This document shows positions 58,009 through 64,000 of a stretch of DNA of 64,000 bases, piece after piece (position 1 is the stretch's first letter; each line of letters starts with the position of its first letter). The notes below the pieces were generated by a model, which saw nothing but the letters and a program-made list of their open reading frames with translations, ran no database searches and was not told where the DNA came from. Position numbers and translations under genes: made by a program. The stretch comes from CAZWRN01 sp964636275 (GTDB taxonomy: Bacteria > Patescibacteriota > Microgenomatia > Daviesbacterales > UBA10151). The stretch is from the NCBI GenBank assembly GCA_964636275.1, contig CAZWRN010000004.1, positions 6,120 through 70,119 of the forward strand. The letters are read 5' to 3'.

Positions 58009-58145
58009 GATTTTGAGGCTAGAATAAAAGAGAAGGAAAAGAAATTGTAGCGCTTAGGGGTTGAACCCCTATCCAATCTTCTATGGGGAGCGCCATGGGT
58101 AAGAAGATAAGAAACGACGCAAACTTTGTAATCAGCCTCAAAATC
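58009..58145. promoter_or_regulatory. 12-bp inverted repeat and alternative hairpins between lysS and tRNA-Glu
   Basis: GATTTTGAGGCT (58009-58020) and AGCCTCAAAATC (58134-58145) are perfect complements. Between them TAGGGGTTGAACCCCTA (58055-58071) is an 8-bp-arm palindrome, framed by GCGCT (58050-58054) and AGCGC (58089-58093). The CCCC of the palindrome could instead pair with GGGG at 58085-58088, so two folds exclude each other. Confidence 0.6.
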
Positions 58146-58154
58146 TGTTAAAAT
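58126..58154 (+). promoter_or_regulatory. Sigma70-type promoter of tRNA-Glu
   Basis: TTGTAA (58126-58131) and TAAAAT (58149-58154) are separated by 17 nt. The tRNA begins 15 nt after the -10 box. The 12-bp inverted repeat falls in the spacer. Confidence 0.5.
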
Positions 58155-58168
58155 TTACTCCTAAGTTA

Positions 58169-58245
58169 GGCGCGTTCGTCTAGTGGTCCAGGACGCAACA
58201 TTCTCAATGTTGAGATCACGGGTTCGACTCCCGTACGCGCTACCA
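58169..58245 (+). tRNA. tRNA-Glu (anticodon CTC)
   Basis: All cloverleaf stems pair. The acceptor arm is GGCGCGT with ACGCGCT (G-T at the first pair), the D stem GTCT/GGAC, the anticodon stem CAACA/TGTTG around the loop TTCTCAA, and the T arm ACGGG-TTCGACT-CCCGT. The anticodon CTC reads the Glu codon GAG, and the D-loop AGTGGTCCA is typical of tRNA-Glu. The 3' CCA is encoded. It ends one base before the stop of the convergent gene 58247-58678. Confidence 0.96.
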
Positions 58246-58246
58246 A

Positions 58247-58678
58247 TTAAACTCTAATTTTATATTTCTTCAGATACTTTTTACCATTTTTTGAAGTGTA
58301 GGAAACTTCTAAGCGAGCATCTTTGACATTACTGTGATAACGACAAACATTGTTGGAACAGGTAGCAAATAAAAGATCGGCTTTATCACTGGTTTGACCT
58401 CCCAGGTTGATTCCTCCCATCGCACCTTCTTGCTGACCATCATGCGAATATATCAACTGATATGACACCGAAGAGGCATTTTGCAGATTGGAAAAATAAA
58501 CATTAATCGCCCTTCGGTCGGCTCTCATTTTAACCGATACACCAATGGTCGACCCACTTGATCGCCCGACAGCTTGAGCAGGCGCCCCTTTACCCGCCTG
58601 CGGCAAAACTTTAGCCTCTACTACTGGGACAAAGAATAAAATGGAGATTAAAATAAATCCAGCAATAATTTTGAACAT
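58247..58678 (-). CDS. Small secreted protein, unknown
   Basis: A 143-residue protein with a signal peptide (MFKIIAGFILISILFFVPVV, cleavage probably after VEA). The mature part is beta-rich with VSVKMRADRRAINVYFSNL, VSYQLIYSHDGQQEGAMGG and a pair of cysteines (ATCSNNVCRYH) that may form a disulphide. The end LKKYKIRV is basic. The fold looks Ig-like, but no family is recognised. A (CTACCAC) array follows 5' of its start, so promoter signals are unclear. Confidence 0.65.
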   Translation of the reverse strand: MFKIIAGFILISILFFVPVVEAKVLPQAGKGAPAQAVGRSSGSTIGVSVKMRADRRAINVYFSNLQNASSVSYQLIYSHDGQQEGAMGGINLGGQTSDKADLLFATCSNNVCRYHSNVKDARLEVSYTSKNGKKYLKKYKIRV

Positions 58679-58684
58679 AATCTT

Positions 58685-58746
58685 CTACCACCTACCACCT
58701 ACCACCTACCACCTACCACCTACCACCTACCACCTACCACCTACCA
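58685..58746. repeat. Heptamer array (CTACCAC), about nine copies, ending in the gap
   Basis: Nearly nine perfect CTACCAC copies run directly into the 100-N gap. The assembly probably broke because of the repeat, so the true copy number and any inverted partner are hidden. Confidence 0.97.
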
Positions 58747-58846
58747 NNNNNNNNNNNNNNNNNNNNNNNNNNNNNNNNNNNNNNNNNNNNNNNNNNNNNN
58801 NNNNNNNNNNNNNNNNNNNNNNNNNNNNNNNNNNNNNNNNNNNNNN
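58747..58846. other. Assembly gap (100 N)
   Basis: A run of exactly 100 N directly after the heptamer array; the real length is unknown. Confidence 0.99.
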
Positions 58847-58861
58847 CCTATTCTAGCATGT

Positions 58862-58867
58862 TATACT
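58862..58867 (+). promoter_or_regulatory. -10 box (TATACT) of gene at 58874, likely leaderless
   Basis: TATACT ends 6 nt before the GTG at 58874. Confidence 0.45.
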
Positions 58868-58873
58868 AAACTC

Positions 58874-59485
58874 GTGAAGAAAACTGTTTTACTTGGTCTA
58901 ATAGGCTTTATACTATTTTCAGCCACTATCTGGTGGTTTTGGCCACACCAAAAAATTTCTACTGGACTCAATAATCCATTAGCCAAAAAAGAGATTACAC
59001 CCTCTGATACTCTTATAGATTATCAGGATCCAGCCGGCTTTAGCTTTTCTTATCCCGACAATATCTCCATCACCAATCATCTGACTGAAGAAAATGCCGA
59101 CCCCAATGCTTATGCCGATTTACAGCTCTATTCCAAAGAAAAAAGTGGTAGTCTTTCACTCAGAATTACCGATACTAACCACGCGACTTTATCCGCCTGG
59201 CTAAAAGACAATAATATTGCTGAAAATAATCAGCCCCAATCTACTACGCTCGGATCATTACCAGCCTGGCAGGTAAAAACTAGCGACCACATACTTCTAG
59301 GTGCTATAGATCATGGGGTGCTGTTTACAGTGGAGATGCCCTTGATAGAACAAACTTTTTGGCAGCCAGTGTATGAAAAAGTAGTCAGCAACTTTAGCTT
59401 TATTTCACCGGAGGTAGTCACCACCCAGGGAACTTCATTTAGTGGCGAAGAGATCGTTTTTGAAGGCGAAGAGGTGGTGGAATAA
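58874..59485 (+). CDS. Membrane-anchored extracytoplasmic protein, unknown
   Basis: A 203-residue protein started by GTG. One N-terminal helix (LLGLIGFILFSATIWWFW) anchors it. The outer domain starts with YQDPAGFSFSYPDNISI, a pattern seen in PsbP-like and related beta-alpha-beta domains, followed by LSLRITDTNHATLSAWL and a Glu-rich tail (GEEIVFEGEEVVE). It ends at 59485, directly abutting the convergent cohesin-like gene. The function is unknown. TATACT lies 6 nt before the start. Confidence 0.65.
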   Translation: MKKTVLLGLIGFILFSATIWWFWPHQKISTGLNNPLAKKEITPSDTLIDYQDPAGFSFSYPDNISITNHLTEENADPNAYADLQLYSKEKSGSLSLRITDTNHATLSAWLKDNNIAENNQPQSTTLGSLPAWQVKTSDHILLGAIDHGVLFTVEMPLIEQTFWQPVYEKVVSNFSFISPEVVTTQGTSFSGEEIVFEGEEVVE

Positions 59486-60151
59486 TCAGACAATTTGTCT
59501 ACTAGATCTGGCTTTATACAAACCGACCCCAGCCAATCCGACTGATCCCAGTCCAAAACCCATCCAGATCAATGTATTATCCCAAAACCCAGCAGTTGGT
59601 AACTCAGTAATACCTCCCTGGGACTTAGAAGCTGAATAAGTAATTTGCCCATCTTTAATGTTATAGTTGGCAATGTTTGCTTTTGTCCATTCCATATCCA
59701 AAGACTCAGTTCCATCTTGTTGTAAGGCTGTTATTCCATCAACAAATTGCAAACTGGCGGTTGTATTAACCATTTTTGGCTTAAATCCGACTGTGGCAAC
59801 CAAGACATCCCCAGTCACCCCAGATACATTTTGCCGGGTCATGGCAAAAGTCCCATTGCCATAAGTATTACCAATATTAACCGGAAATGCCGTCCCTGGT
59901 CGGACAAAACTAACATCAATCTTATCAACCGGGTAACTAAAATAGACCGAAGTCCAGGTGATAGATTCCGGTGCAATCGCATTCATTCGGATCTCAACCG
60001 GAAAAACTGCATTAGGATCCATAGTTCCGGCGATTGGTTTAAAATACAAAATTGAAGCGTCAACCGGAGCTGTAAAAAACCATAAACTAGCTAGACTAAA
60101 CAAAAAATATTGGCAGATTTTAGCTCTCACCTTTAAAGCGTAACTTCTCAA
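59486..60151 (-). CDS. Secreted cohesin-like protein with LPTAG and C-terminal helix
   Basis: A 221-residue protein. A signal helix (YFLFSLASLWFFTAPVDA) is followed by a beta-sandwich of about 130 residues resembling cohesin/PF00963-type domains: PIAGTMDPNAVFPVEIRMNA, TSVYFSYPVDKIDV, DVLVATVGFKPK. The end has ELPTAGFW, a helix and KARSSRQ, the layout of sortase-anchored proteins with LPTAG in place of LPxTG. No sortase is in the window. The frame starts with TTG at 60151; a GTG at 60130 is also possible. Family call moderate, ligand unknown. Confidence 0.65.
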   Translation of the reverse strand: MRSYALKVRAKICQYFLFSLASLWFFTAPVDASILYFKPIAGTMDPNAVFPVEIRMNAIAPESITWTSVYFSYPVDKIDVSFVRPGTAFPVNIGNTYGNGTFAMTRQNVSGVTGDVLVATVGFKPKMVNTTASLQFVDGITALQQDGTESLDMEWTKANIANYNIKDGQITYSASKSQGGITELPTAGFWDNTLIWMGFGLGSVGLAGVGLYKARSSRQIV

Positions 60152-60175
60152 AGAAAATTATTCAACTCAGCAGTT

Positions 60176-61969
60176 TTAGGAATCAACCCGACTGGCACGC
60201 AAGGCATTTAGTATCACACCAACATCTATTGCCTCCTGAATCCCAGCTCCGACAATAGGTGGAATCAGCCCAAAAGAAGCAATAACCATCGCTAAAAGTG
60301 ACAATCCCATCCCAACCAAAATCGATTGCATAGCAATATGAATGGTTCGCTTAGACAGATTTAAAACTTCAGAAACATGCTTAAAATCTCCTCCAAGAAA
60401 TACCACATCCGCAGCCTCTGAAGCAGCAGTTTGTTCCTCATTGGAAAAAACCATTCCAACATCGGCCAAAGCCAAAGCCGGAGCATCATTGATCCCATCT
60501 CCCACCATCGCCACCACTTGTTTTTTATCTTGCAGCTGTTTGATACCAGCTTGTTTGTCCGCTGGAGTACACTCAGCTTTTATCTCAATCCCTTCTCCCA
60601 GAACAGCCGCTACTTTGTCAGCAGCAACTTGTTTATCACCAGTAAAAATAAACAATTTAAATCCCATTCCTTTAAACCGGTTAATGATTTTTTTAGATTC
60701 CGGCTTGATCTCATCTTCAAATGTAAATATTCCTAGTTCTGTCTGCCCTTTATATAATCCAATTTTCATCCCTTCATTGGAACCAAGCTTACTCAGGCGG
60801 TAATTTGTACCATCGACCTCCCCAAAAATCCCCTGACCAATCTTTTCTGTAATTTTTTCAGCTTTAACCCTGGCAACTTTTTTTTCTTTGGCATATCTTA
60901 CGATCGCTTTAGCCAAAGGATGTAAAGAGTTTCTTTCTATAGCTTCAGCGATTGCAATTAACTCTTTTAGGTCCTGATTTTTTTTAATAACTTCAAAAGA
61001 GACCACTTTGGGCATTCCTAAAGTGATAGTCCCTGTTTTATCAAAAATCAAAGCATTAATGCGAGATAATACCTCCATGCTTGCCAAACGTTTAACAATA
61101 ATTTTCCTTTTGGCAGCTGCATTCACCCCTCCCAAGAGAGCAATTGGGGTAGCTAAAAGTAATGGACAGGGAGTTGCTACTACCAGAATTGCTAATACTC
61201 GATTTAAGTCAAATGTCCAAAGATAAGCTCCAATCGATAAAATAGCTGTCAAAATAGTAAAAATTGTCGAATATTTATCAGCCAAACGGACTAGAGGAGC
61301 CTTTTCCGTCTGAGCTTGCTTAACCATATTAATAATTTTGTTGTATGTCGAATCAGCCTGAGTCTTGGTTACTTTGATCACCATTAACTCCCCAATATTG
61401 ATAGTACCTGAGCGAATTTGGTCACCGGCAAATTTTTCACTTTCATAAGGTTCTCCAGTCAAAGATGATTCATCAACCAAACCATTGTCTGAAATCAACT
61501 CTCCATCCAAACCAATAACTTCACCTTTTCGGATCACAACCTGCTGGTCAATTTGAACCTGAGAGAGTTTAATCTTTCTACCTATTTCATCGTTTTCCCA
61601 TAAAGTCACTTCATCTGGTATTCGATCTACCAGGCTGGTCAAAGCATCTTTAGCTCTTTTGAAACCATATTGTTCCAGGTTGCGTCCAGAGGCAATCATT
61701 AAAGCTATAATGGCTGCAACTAGAAATTCGCCTGTCATCAATCCGACTATGATAGCAACCAAAGCAATATAATCTAAAACAAAATGTTTCTTAATTATCT
61801 CTGAAACTGTTTCCACAACCAACTCATAACTACCTAAACCAATCGAAAACAAAACGATAACCAAAGCTGCATTATGCAGTCCAAACAGATTAAAAAATAA
61901 ATACAGAATTATTCCAGCAAGTACGGTAGCAGGAACCCAAAATTCTTTCAAAAGTTCAAATTTATTCAT
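60176..61969 (-). CDS. P1B-type heavy-metal-transporting ATPase
   Basis: A 597-residue P-type ATPase started at the ATG 61969. SSLTGEPYESEK is the actuator loop, VVATPCPLLLATP the metal-binding helix with TPCP, IFDKTGTITLG the phosphorylation site, RNSLHPLAKAI the P1B-specific HP pair, and VGDGINDAPALALADVGM the hinge. There is no N-terminal HMA domain or His-rich tail. TPCP differs from the CPC of copper and zinc pumps and is reported for some nickel or cobalt transporters; that is only a hint. It would pump a metal out across the membrane. Confidence 0.92.
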   Translation of the reverse strand: MNKFELLKEFWVPATVLAGIILYLFFNLFGLHNAALVIVLFSIGLGSYELVVETVSEIIKKHFVLDYIALVAIIVGLMTGEFLVAAIIALMIASGRNLEQYGFKRAKDALTSLVDRIPDEVTLWENDEIGRKIKLSQVQIDQQVVIRKGEVIGLDGELISDNGLVDESSLTGEPYESEKFAGDQIRSGTINIGELMVIKVTKTQADSTYNKIINMVKQAQTEKAPLVRLADKYSTIFTILTAILSIGAYLWTFDLNRVLAILVVATPCPLLLATPIALLGGVNAAAKRKIIVKRLASMEVLSRINALIFDKTGTITLGMPKVVSFEVIKKNQDLKELIAIAEAIERNSLHPLAKAIVRYAKEKKVARVKAEKITEKIGQGIFGEVDGTNYRLSKLGSNEGMKIGLYKGQTELGIFTFEDEIKPESKKIINRFKGMGFKLFIFTGDKQVAADKVAAVLGEGIEIKAECTPADKQAGIKQLQDKKQVVAMVGDGINDAPALALADVGMVFSNEEQTAASEAADVVFLGGDFKHVSEVLNLSKRTIHIAMQSILVGMGLSLLAMVIASFGLIPPIVGAGIQEAIDVGVILNALRASRVDS

Positions 61970-62057
61970 ATCACGCAATTGGTAAAAATCTTACCTTTTT
62001 CCATCTTACACCCTCCATGACAGAGATCACAAACAGCTAATATTTGCACTATAGGTG

Positions 62058-62063
62058 TATAAT
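62058..62063 (+). promoter_or_regulatory. -10 box (TATAAT) of M41-like gene
   Basis: A perfect TATAAT lies 12 nt before the ATG at 62076, which makes the in-frame GTG at 62055 an unlikely start because it would lie inside the promoter. Confidence 0.55.
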
Positions 62064-62075
62064 ATAGGCATAAAA

Positions 62076-62645
62076 ATGACTAAAGATCAGGAAAGTAACA
62101 TAAGAAAGATTACAGAAAATCCAAGATATATCTTTCAGACTCCCGAAGCTCAAAAATGGAGTCCGAATACATTAAGGTTTTTACGCGTAGCTGTAATGAA
62201 TCATCTCAATGTTGATCCCACCGAAATATATACCAGCGAAAAGTACCGGGCAAAATTTACCAAACTATGTATTACAGGGACTCATGAATCAGCCCATATG
62301 CATGCAGCCAGAGAGCGAGGGTCAGGAGTTACAGGAAAAGTATTTGAAAATGGCAATGGAATAACCAATTTCATCTTAAATGCCCGGGATTTAAGAGAAT
62401 ACGTCCGTGATATTAATTATGTAGGGTATATGGGAAAATTTGCCGAAGAAGCTTTAGGAGAAATACCACACGGACATGGTTTCGACATGGATCAAAATGA
62501 TGCCTATGCCAATTACCTTTCAGAAGTCACAGGCAACTCTGGTTCATCCGTGCAAAATGAAGCTGCAAGTTGGGCCCGTAGCACTGTCAGGTCCAGACTA
62601 GATAACATGGTTGATGAAGGAGTTAGATTAGCCTTAGCAGCCTAA
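62076..62645 (+). CDS. Free-standing M41 (FtsH-like) peptidase-domain protein
   Basis: A 189-residue soluble protein. ITGTHESAHMHAARERGSG near residue 70 holds HExxH, and YMGKFAEEALGEIPHGHGFD with MDQNDAYANYL resembles the M41 segment GGRxAEExxxG followed by SNDLxxA, which carries the third zinc ligand (Asp). The AAA and membrane parts of FtsH are missing. N-terminal ~60 residues are unknown (SPNTLRFLRVAVMNHL). It may be a regulatory or dedicated protease, or a degenerate copy. I score the M41 likeness as moderate, because it rests on motif order only. Confidence 0.6.
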   Translation: MTKDQESNIRKITENPRYIFQTPEAQKWSPNTLRFLRVAVMNHLNVDPTEIYTSEKYRAKFTKLCITGTHESAHMHAARERGSGVTGKVFENGNGITNFILNARDLREYVRDINYVGYMGKFAEEALGEIPHGHGFDMDQNDAYANYLSEVTGNSGSSVQNEAASWARSTVRSRLDNMVDEGVRLALAA

Positions 62646-62655
62646 ATATCACTGA

Positions 62656-62745
62656 TTAGTCTTCGATGGAATCTCGCATTACTTTTAAAGCCTCTTCTTT
62701 ACCACCCCAACCGGTGATTTCAACTTTTTTGTTTTGAAGATCTTT
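62656..62745 (-). pseudogene. Displaced second 3' end of ppa (29 codons plus stop)
   Basis: The minus strand reads KDLQNKKVEITGWGG and on to DSIED with TAA. Of 29 residues 22 equal the C-terminus of the intact ppa gene upstream, with no length change. There is no start, so it is a remnant. It is separated from the true ppa stop by a structured hairpin element. The direction and frame preservation suggest an old gene end that an insertion cut off, with ppa receiving a replacement end. Confidence 0.88.
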
Positions 62746-62747
62746 AA

Positions 62748-62796
62748 GATAATGGAGTGCTATCAAAAAAACTATTTTGATAGTAGCGAAATTATC
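62748..62796 (-). other. Structured hairpin element behind ppa
   Basis: The outer stem GATAA/TTATC (62748-62752 with 62792-62796) encloses a perfect 9-bp stem CTATCAAAA/TTTTGATAG (62760-62768 with 62775-62783) around a six-base loop AAACTA. In gene orientation AAGGATTTACAAG of ppa (its reverse complement on the plus strand is at 62889-62901) is followed after the stop by its perfect 13-bp inverted copy (62799-62811), then by this element, then by the displaced gene end. Confidence 0.78.
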
Positions 62797-62811
62797 GCAA
62801 GGATTTACAAG

Positions 62812-63318
62812 TTAATCTTCTATAGACTGATTCATGACTTCTAAAGCTTTTTCTCGATTACCCCAACCTGTAATTTCCACCTTTTTACCTTGTAAATCCT
62901 TATAATGGGTAAAGTAATGTGTTATTTCTTTGACAAAATGTTCACCAAGATCAGCTAACTCTTTAATATGGTCATAGCGGGGATCATCGGCACAAACAGA
63001 GATAATCTTTTCATCTTTTTCACCAGAATCTACCATGTAACAAACACCGATCGGTCGGCAATTCACCATAATACCCGGATAAGCTGGGGCATCCAAAATC
63101 ACGATCCCATCGAGATGATCTCCATCTTCACTTCTGGTTTTTGGAATAAAACCATAATCAGCAGGCATCGCCATCGCACTATAGTACACTCGATCAATTT
63201 TAATAATATCCAGCTCTTCATCGTATTCGTATTTATTGTGAGAATTTTTTGGCATTTCAATCACTAGATTGAACTCTTCAGGATATTTATCGCCACGCGG
63301 TAGATTTTTGATGTTCAT
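62812..63318 (-). CDS. ppa: Inorganic pyrophosphatase (family I)
   Basis: A 168-residue family I pyrophosphatase taken from the ATG at 63318, where the family starts. MAMPADYGFIPKT and SEDGDHLDGIVIL hold the metal-binding aspartates (the usual form is DGDPLD), and CADDPRYDHIKEL with HYFTHYKDLQGKKVEI completes the site. It hydrolyses pyrophosphate from biosynthesis, including the activation of sugars. The last 29 codons are duplicated downstream in diverged form, so the current 3' end may be an acquired one. Confidence 0.93.
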   Translation of the reverse strand: MNIKNLPRGDKYPEEFNLVIEMPKNSHNKYEYDEELDIIKIDRVYYSAMAMPADYGFIPKTRSEDGDHLDGIVILDAPAYPGIMVNCRPIGVCYMVDSGEKDEKIISVCADDPRYDHIKELADLGEHFVKEITHYFTHYKDLQGKKVEITGWGNREKALEVMNQSIED

Positions 63319-63374
63319 GTATGAGTAATTTACTAAAATAGGCTTCAACAGTCAAGGGAGAAAAGATCACATAA

Positions 63375-64000
63375 CTAAGCTAGTGCCGGAACAGGTGTTC
63401 GCAGTCTTTTTGAAGTAGATCCAACAGGTGGTCTGGTCAATGCAATCTGCAATACTTCATCCATATGCTTTACAAAATGGAATTTAATCTCATCCAGGAC
63501 GTATTGTGGCATCTCTTCCAAATCTTTTTTATTATTATCCGGCACAATCACCTCTTTAACCCCCGCCCTATGGGCCGCAATTACTTTTTCCTTCAAACCA
63601 CCAATCTCCAATACTCTGCCTCGCAAGGTCACTTCTCCAGTCATAGCTACATCCCGACGAACAGGAATGCGTGTGAAAGCGGAAACAATAGCAGTTGTAA
63701 GCGAAATACCAGCTGACGGACCATCTTTTGGTACTGCACCTTCTGGAACATGGATATGAATATCAAATTTATGGAAAAACTTCTCTGGTAATCCCAGCTT
63801 GGCCCAGTTGGTTCGGACATAGCTGACTGCCGCCTGAGCGGACTCTTTCATCACATCTCCCAACTGACCAGTGATCTGAACAGCTCCCTTTCCAGGCATT
63901 AGTGTCACTTCCAAAAACATAATATCTCCACCGGCTTCAGTCCAGGCCAAACCAGTTGAAGTCCCAACCATATCTTCTATCTCGGCAAGTTCAGGAATAA
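63375..64000 (-). CDS. lon: ATP-dependent protease Lon, C-terminal part (5' end off window)
   Basis: The frame is open from the stop at 63375 to the window end, about 208 residues of the S16 protease domain. VGTSTGLAWTEAGGD starts the domain, DGPSAGISLTT has the catalytic serine, and GGLKEKVIAAHRAG the catalytic lysine. Lon degrades damaged and regulatory proteins in the cytoplasm. A C-terminal tail of about 20 residues after PVGSTSKRLR is specific to this protein. The AAA part lies outside the window. Confidence 0.95.
   Translation of the reverse strand, partial: IPELAEIEDMVGTSTGLAWTEAGGDIMFLEVTLMPGKGAVQITGQLGDVMKESAQAAVSYVRTNWAKLGLPEKFFHKFDIHIHVPEGAVPKDGPSAGISLTTAIVSAFTRIPVRRDVAMTGEVTLRGRVLEIGGLKEKVIAAHRAGVKEVIVPDNNKKDLEEMPQYVLDEIKFHFVKHMDEVLQIALTRPPVGSTSKRLRTPVPALA

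Noticed and set aside
58049..58094. Second tRNA or tRNA-like gene on the minus strand
   Set aside because: The GGGGTTCAACCCC stretch looks like a T arm, but the loop is five bases, the whole is only about 45 nt long, and no anticodon arm can be drawn.
58019..58096. Leader peptide ORF (about 25 codons, starting MALP) before lysS
   Set aside because: It contains no lysine codons and no ribosome binding site, and the lysS -10 box lies downstream of it, so attenuation by translation is not supported.
58685..58746. CTACCAC array as CRISPR
   Set aside because: The unit is seven bases with no spacers, and no cas gene is in the window. It is a simple tandem array.

Overview
The window is a bacterial chromosome segment that looks like a Candidate Phyla Radiation (Patescibacteria) genome, most likely of Microgenomates type. 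This placement is inference: it rests on the AT-rich sequence, very short gene spacing, a cut-down TsaB, the FtsEX plus coiled-coil M23 hydrolase set, and many membrane-anchored surface proteins of unknown family. Release factor 2 is intact and UGA is used as a stop, so the code is standard and not the UGA-glycine code of Absconditabacteria/Gracilibacteria. Two runs of exactly 100 N (32977-33076 and 58747-58846) are scaffold gaps.

Region 1-30.5 kb is a very dense cell-surface glycosylation locus. About thirteen polytopic GT-C type transferases or relatives (ArnT/PMT-like, Gpi18/PIG-like, YfhO-like and PTPS-related families), six nucleotide-sugar GT2/GT4 glycosyltransferases, a Wzx-type flippase, and a GDP-mannose dehydratase/reductase pair lie mostly on the minus strand, with genes touching or overlapping (TAATG, TGATG, ATGA junctions). 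Three GT2 proteins resemble polyprenyl-phosphate sugar synthases and would supply the lipid-linked donors that GT-C enzymes use. From 30.5 to 34 kb the rmlA-rmlB-rmlC-rmlD set makes dTDP-rhamnose. Another GT-C enzyme sits at 45.9-47.4 kb.

Region 34-48 kb holds a CAP-domain protein, short TsaB, a MacA/MacB-type export system, prfB, ftsE-ftsX followed by an EnvC/PcsB-like hydrolase whose M23 domain appears circularly permuted, a surface protein, tsaE, an EVE protein, a DgkA-like lipid kinase and an alkyltransferase. Region 48-64 kb holds a pilin-like protein, secA, serS, a NUDIX hydrolase, a lysyl-tRNA synthetase with a C-terminal DUF2000-like domain, tRNA-Glu(CTC), surface proteins, a P1B-type metal ATPase, a free-standing M41-like protease, ppa and the C-terminal part of lon.

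Two kinds of non-coding structure stand out. First, a structured hairpin element of about 50 nt occurs three times, twice behind secA and once behind ppa. Each copy is preceded by an inverted copy of a segment of the host gene and followed by a direct copy of the gene's 3' end, and the outer stem shows a compensatory change between copies. I do not recognise this element. Second, many intergenic gaps are built from short-period tandem arrays, mostly heptamers, with a different unit at each locus and often an inverted partner array on the other side of the gap. In addition, many genes at the head of a transcription unit carry a TATAAT-like box only 4-9 nt before the start codon, which predicts leaderless mRNAs.
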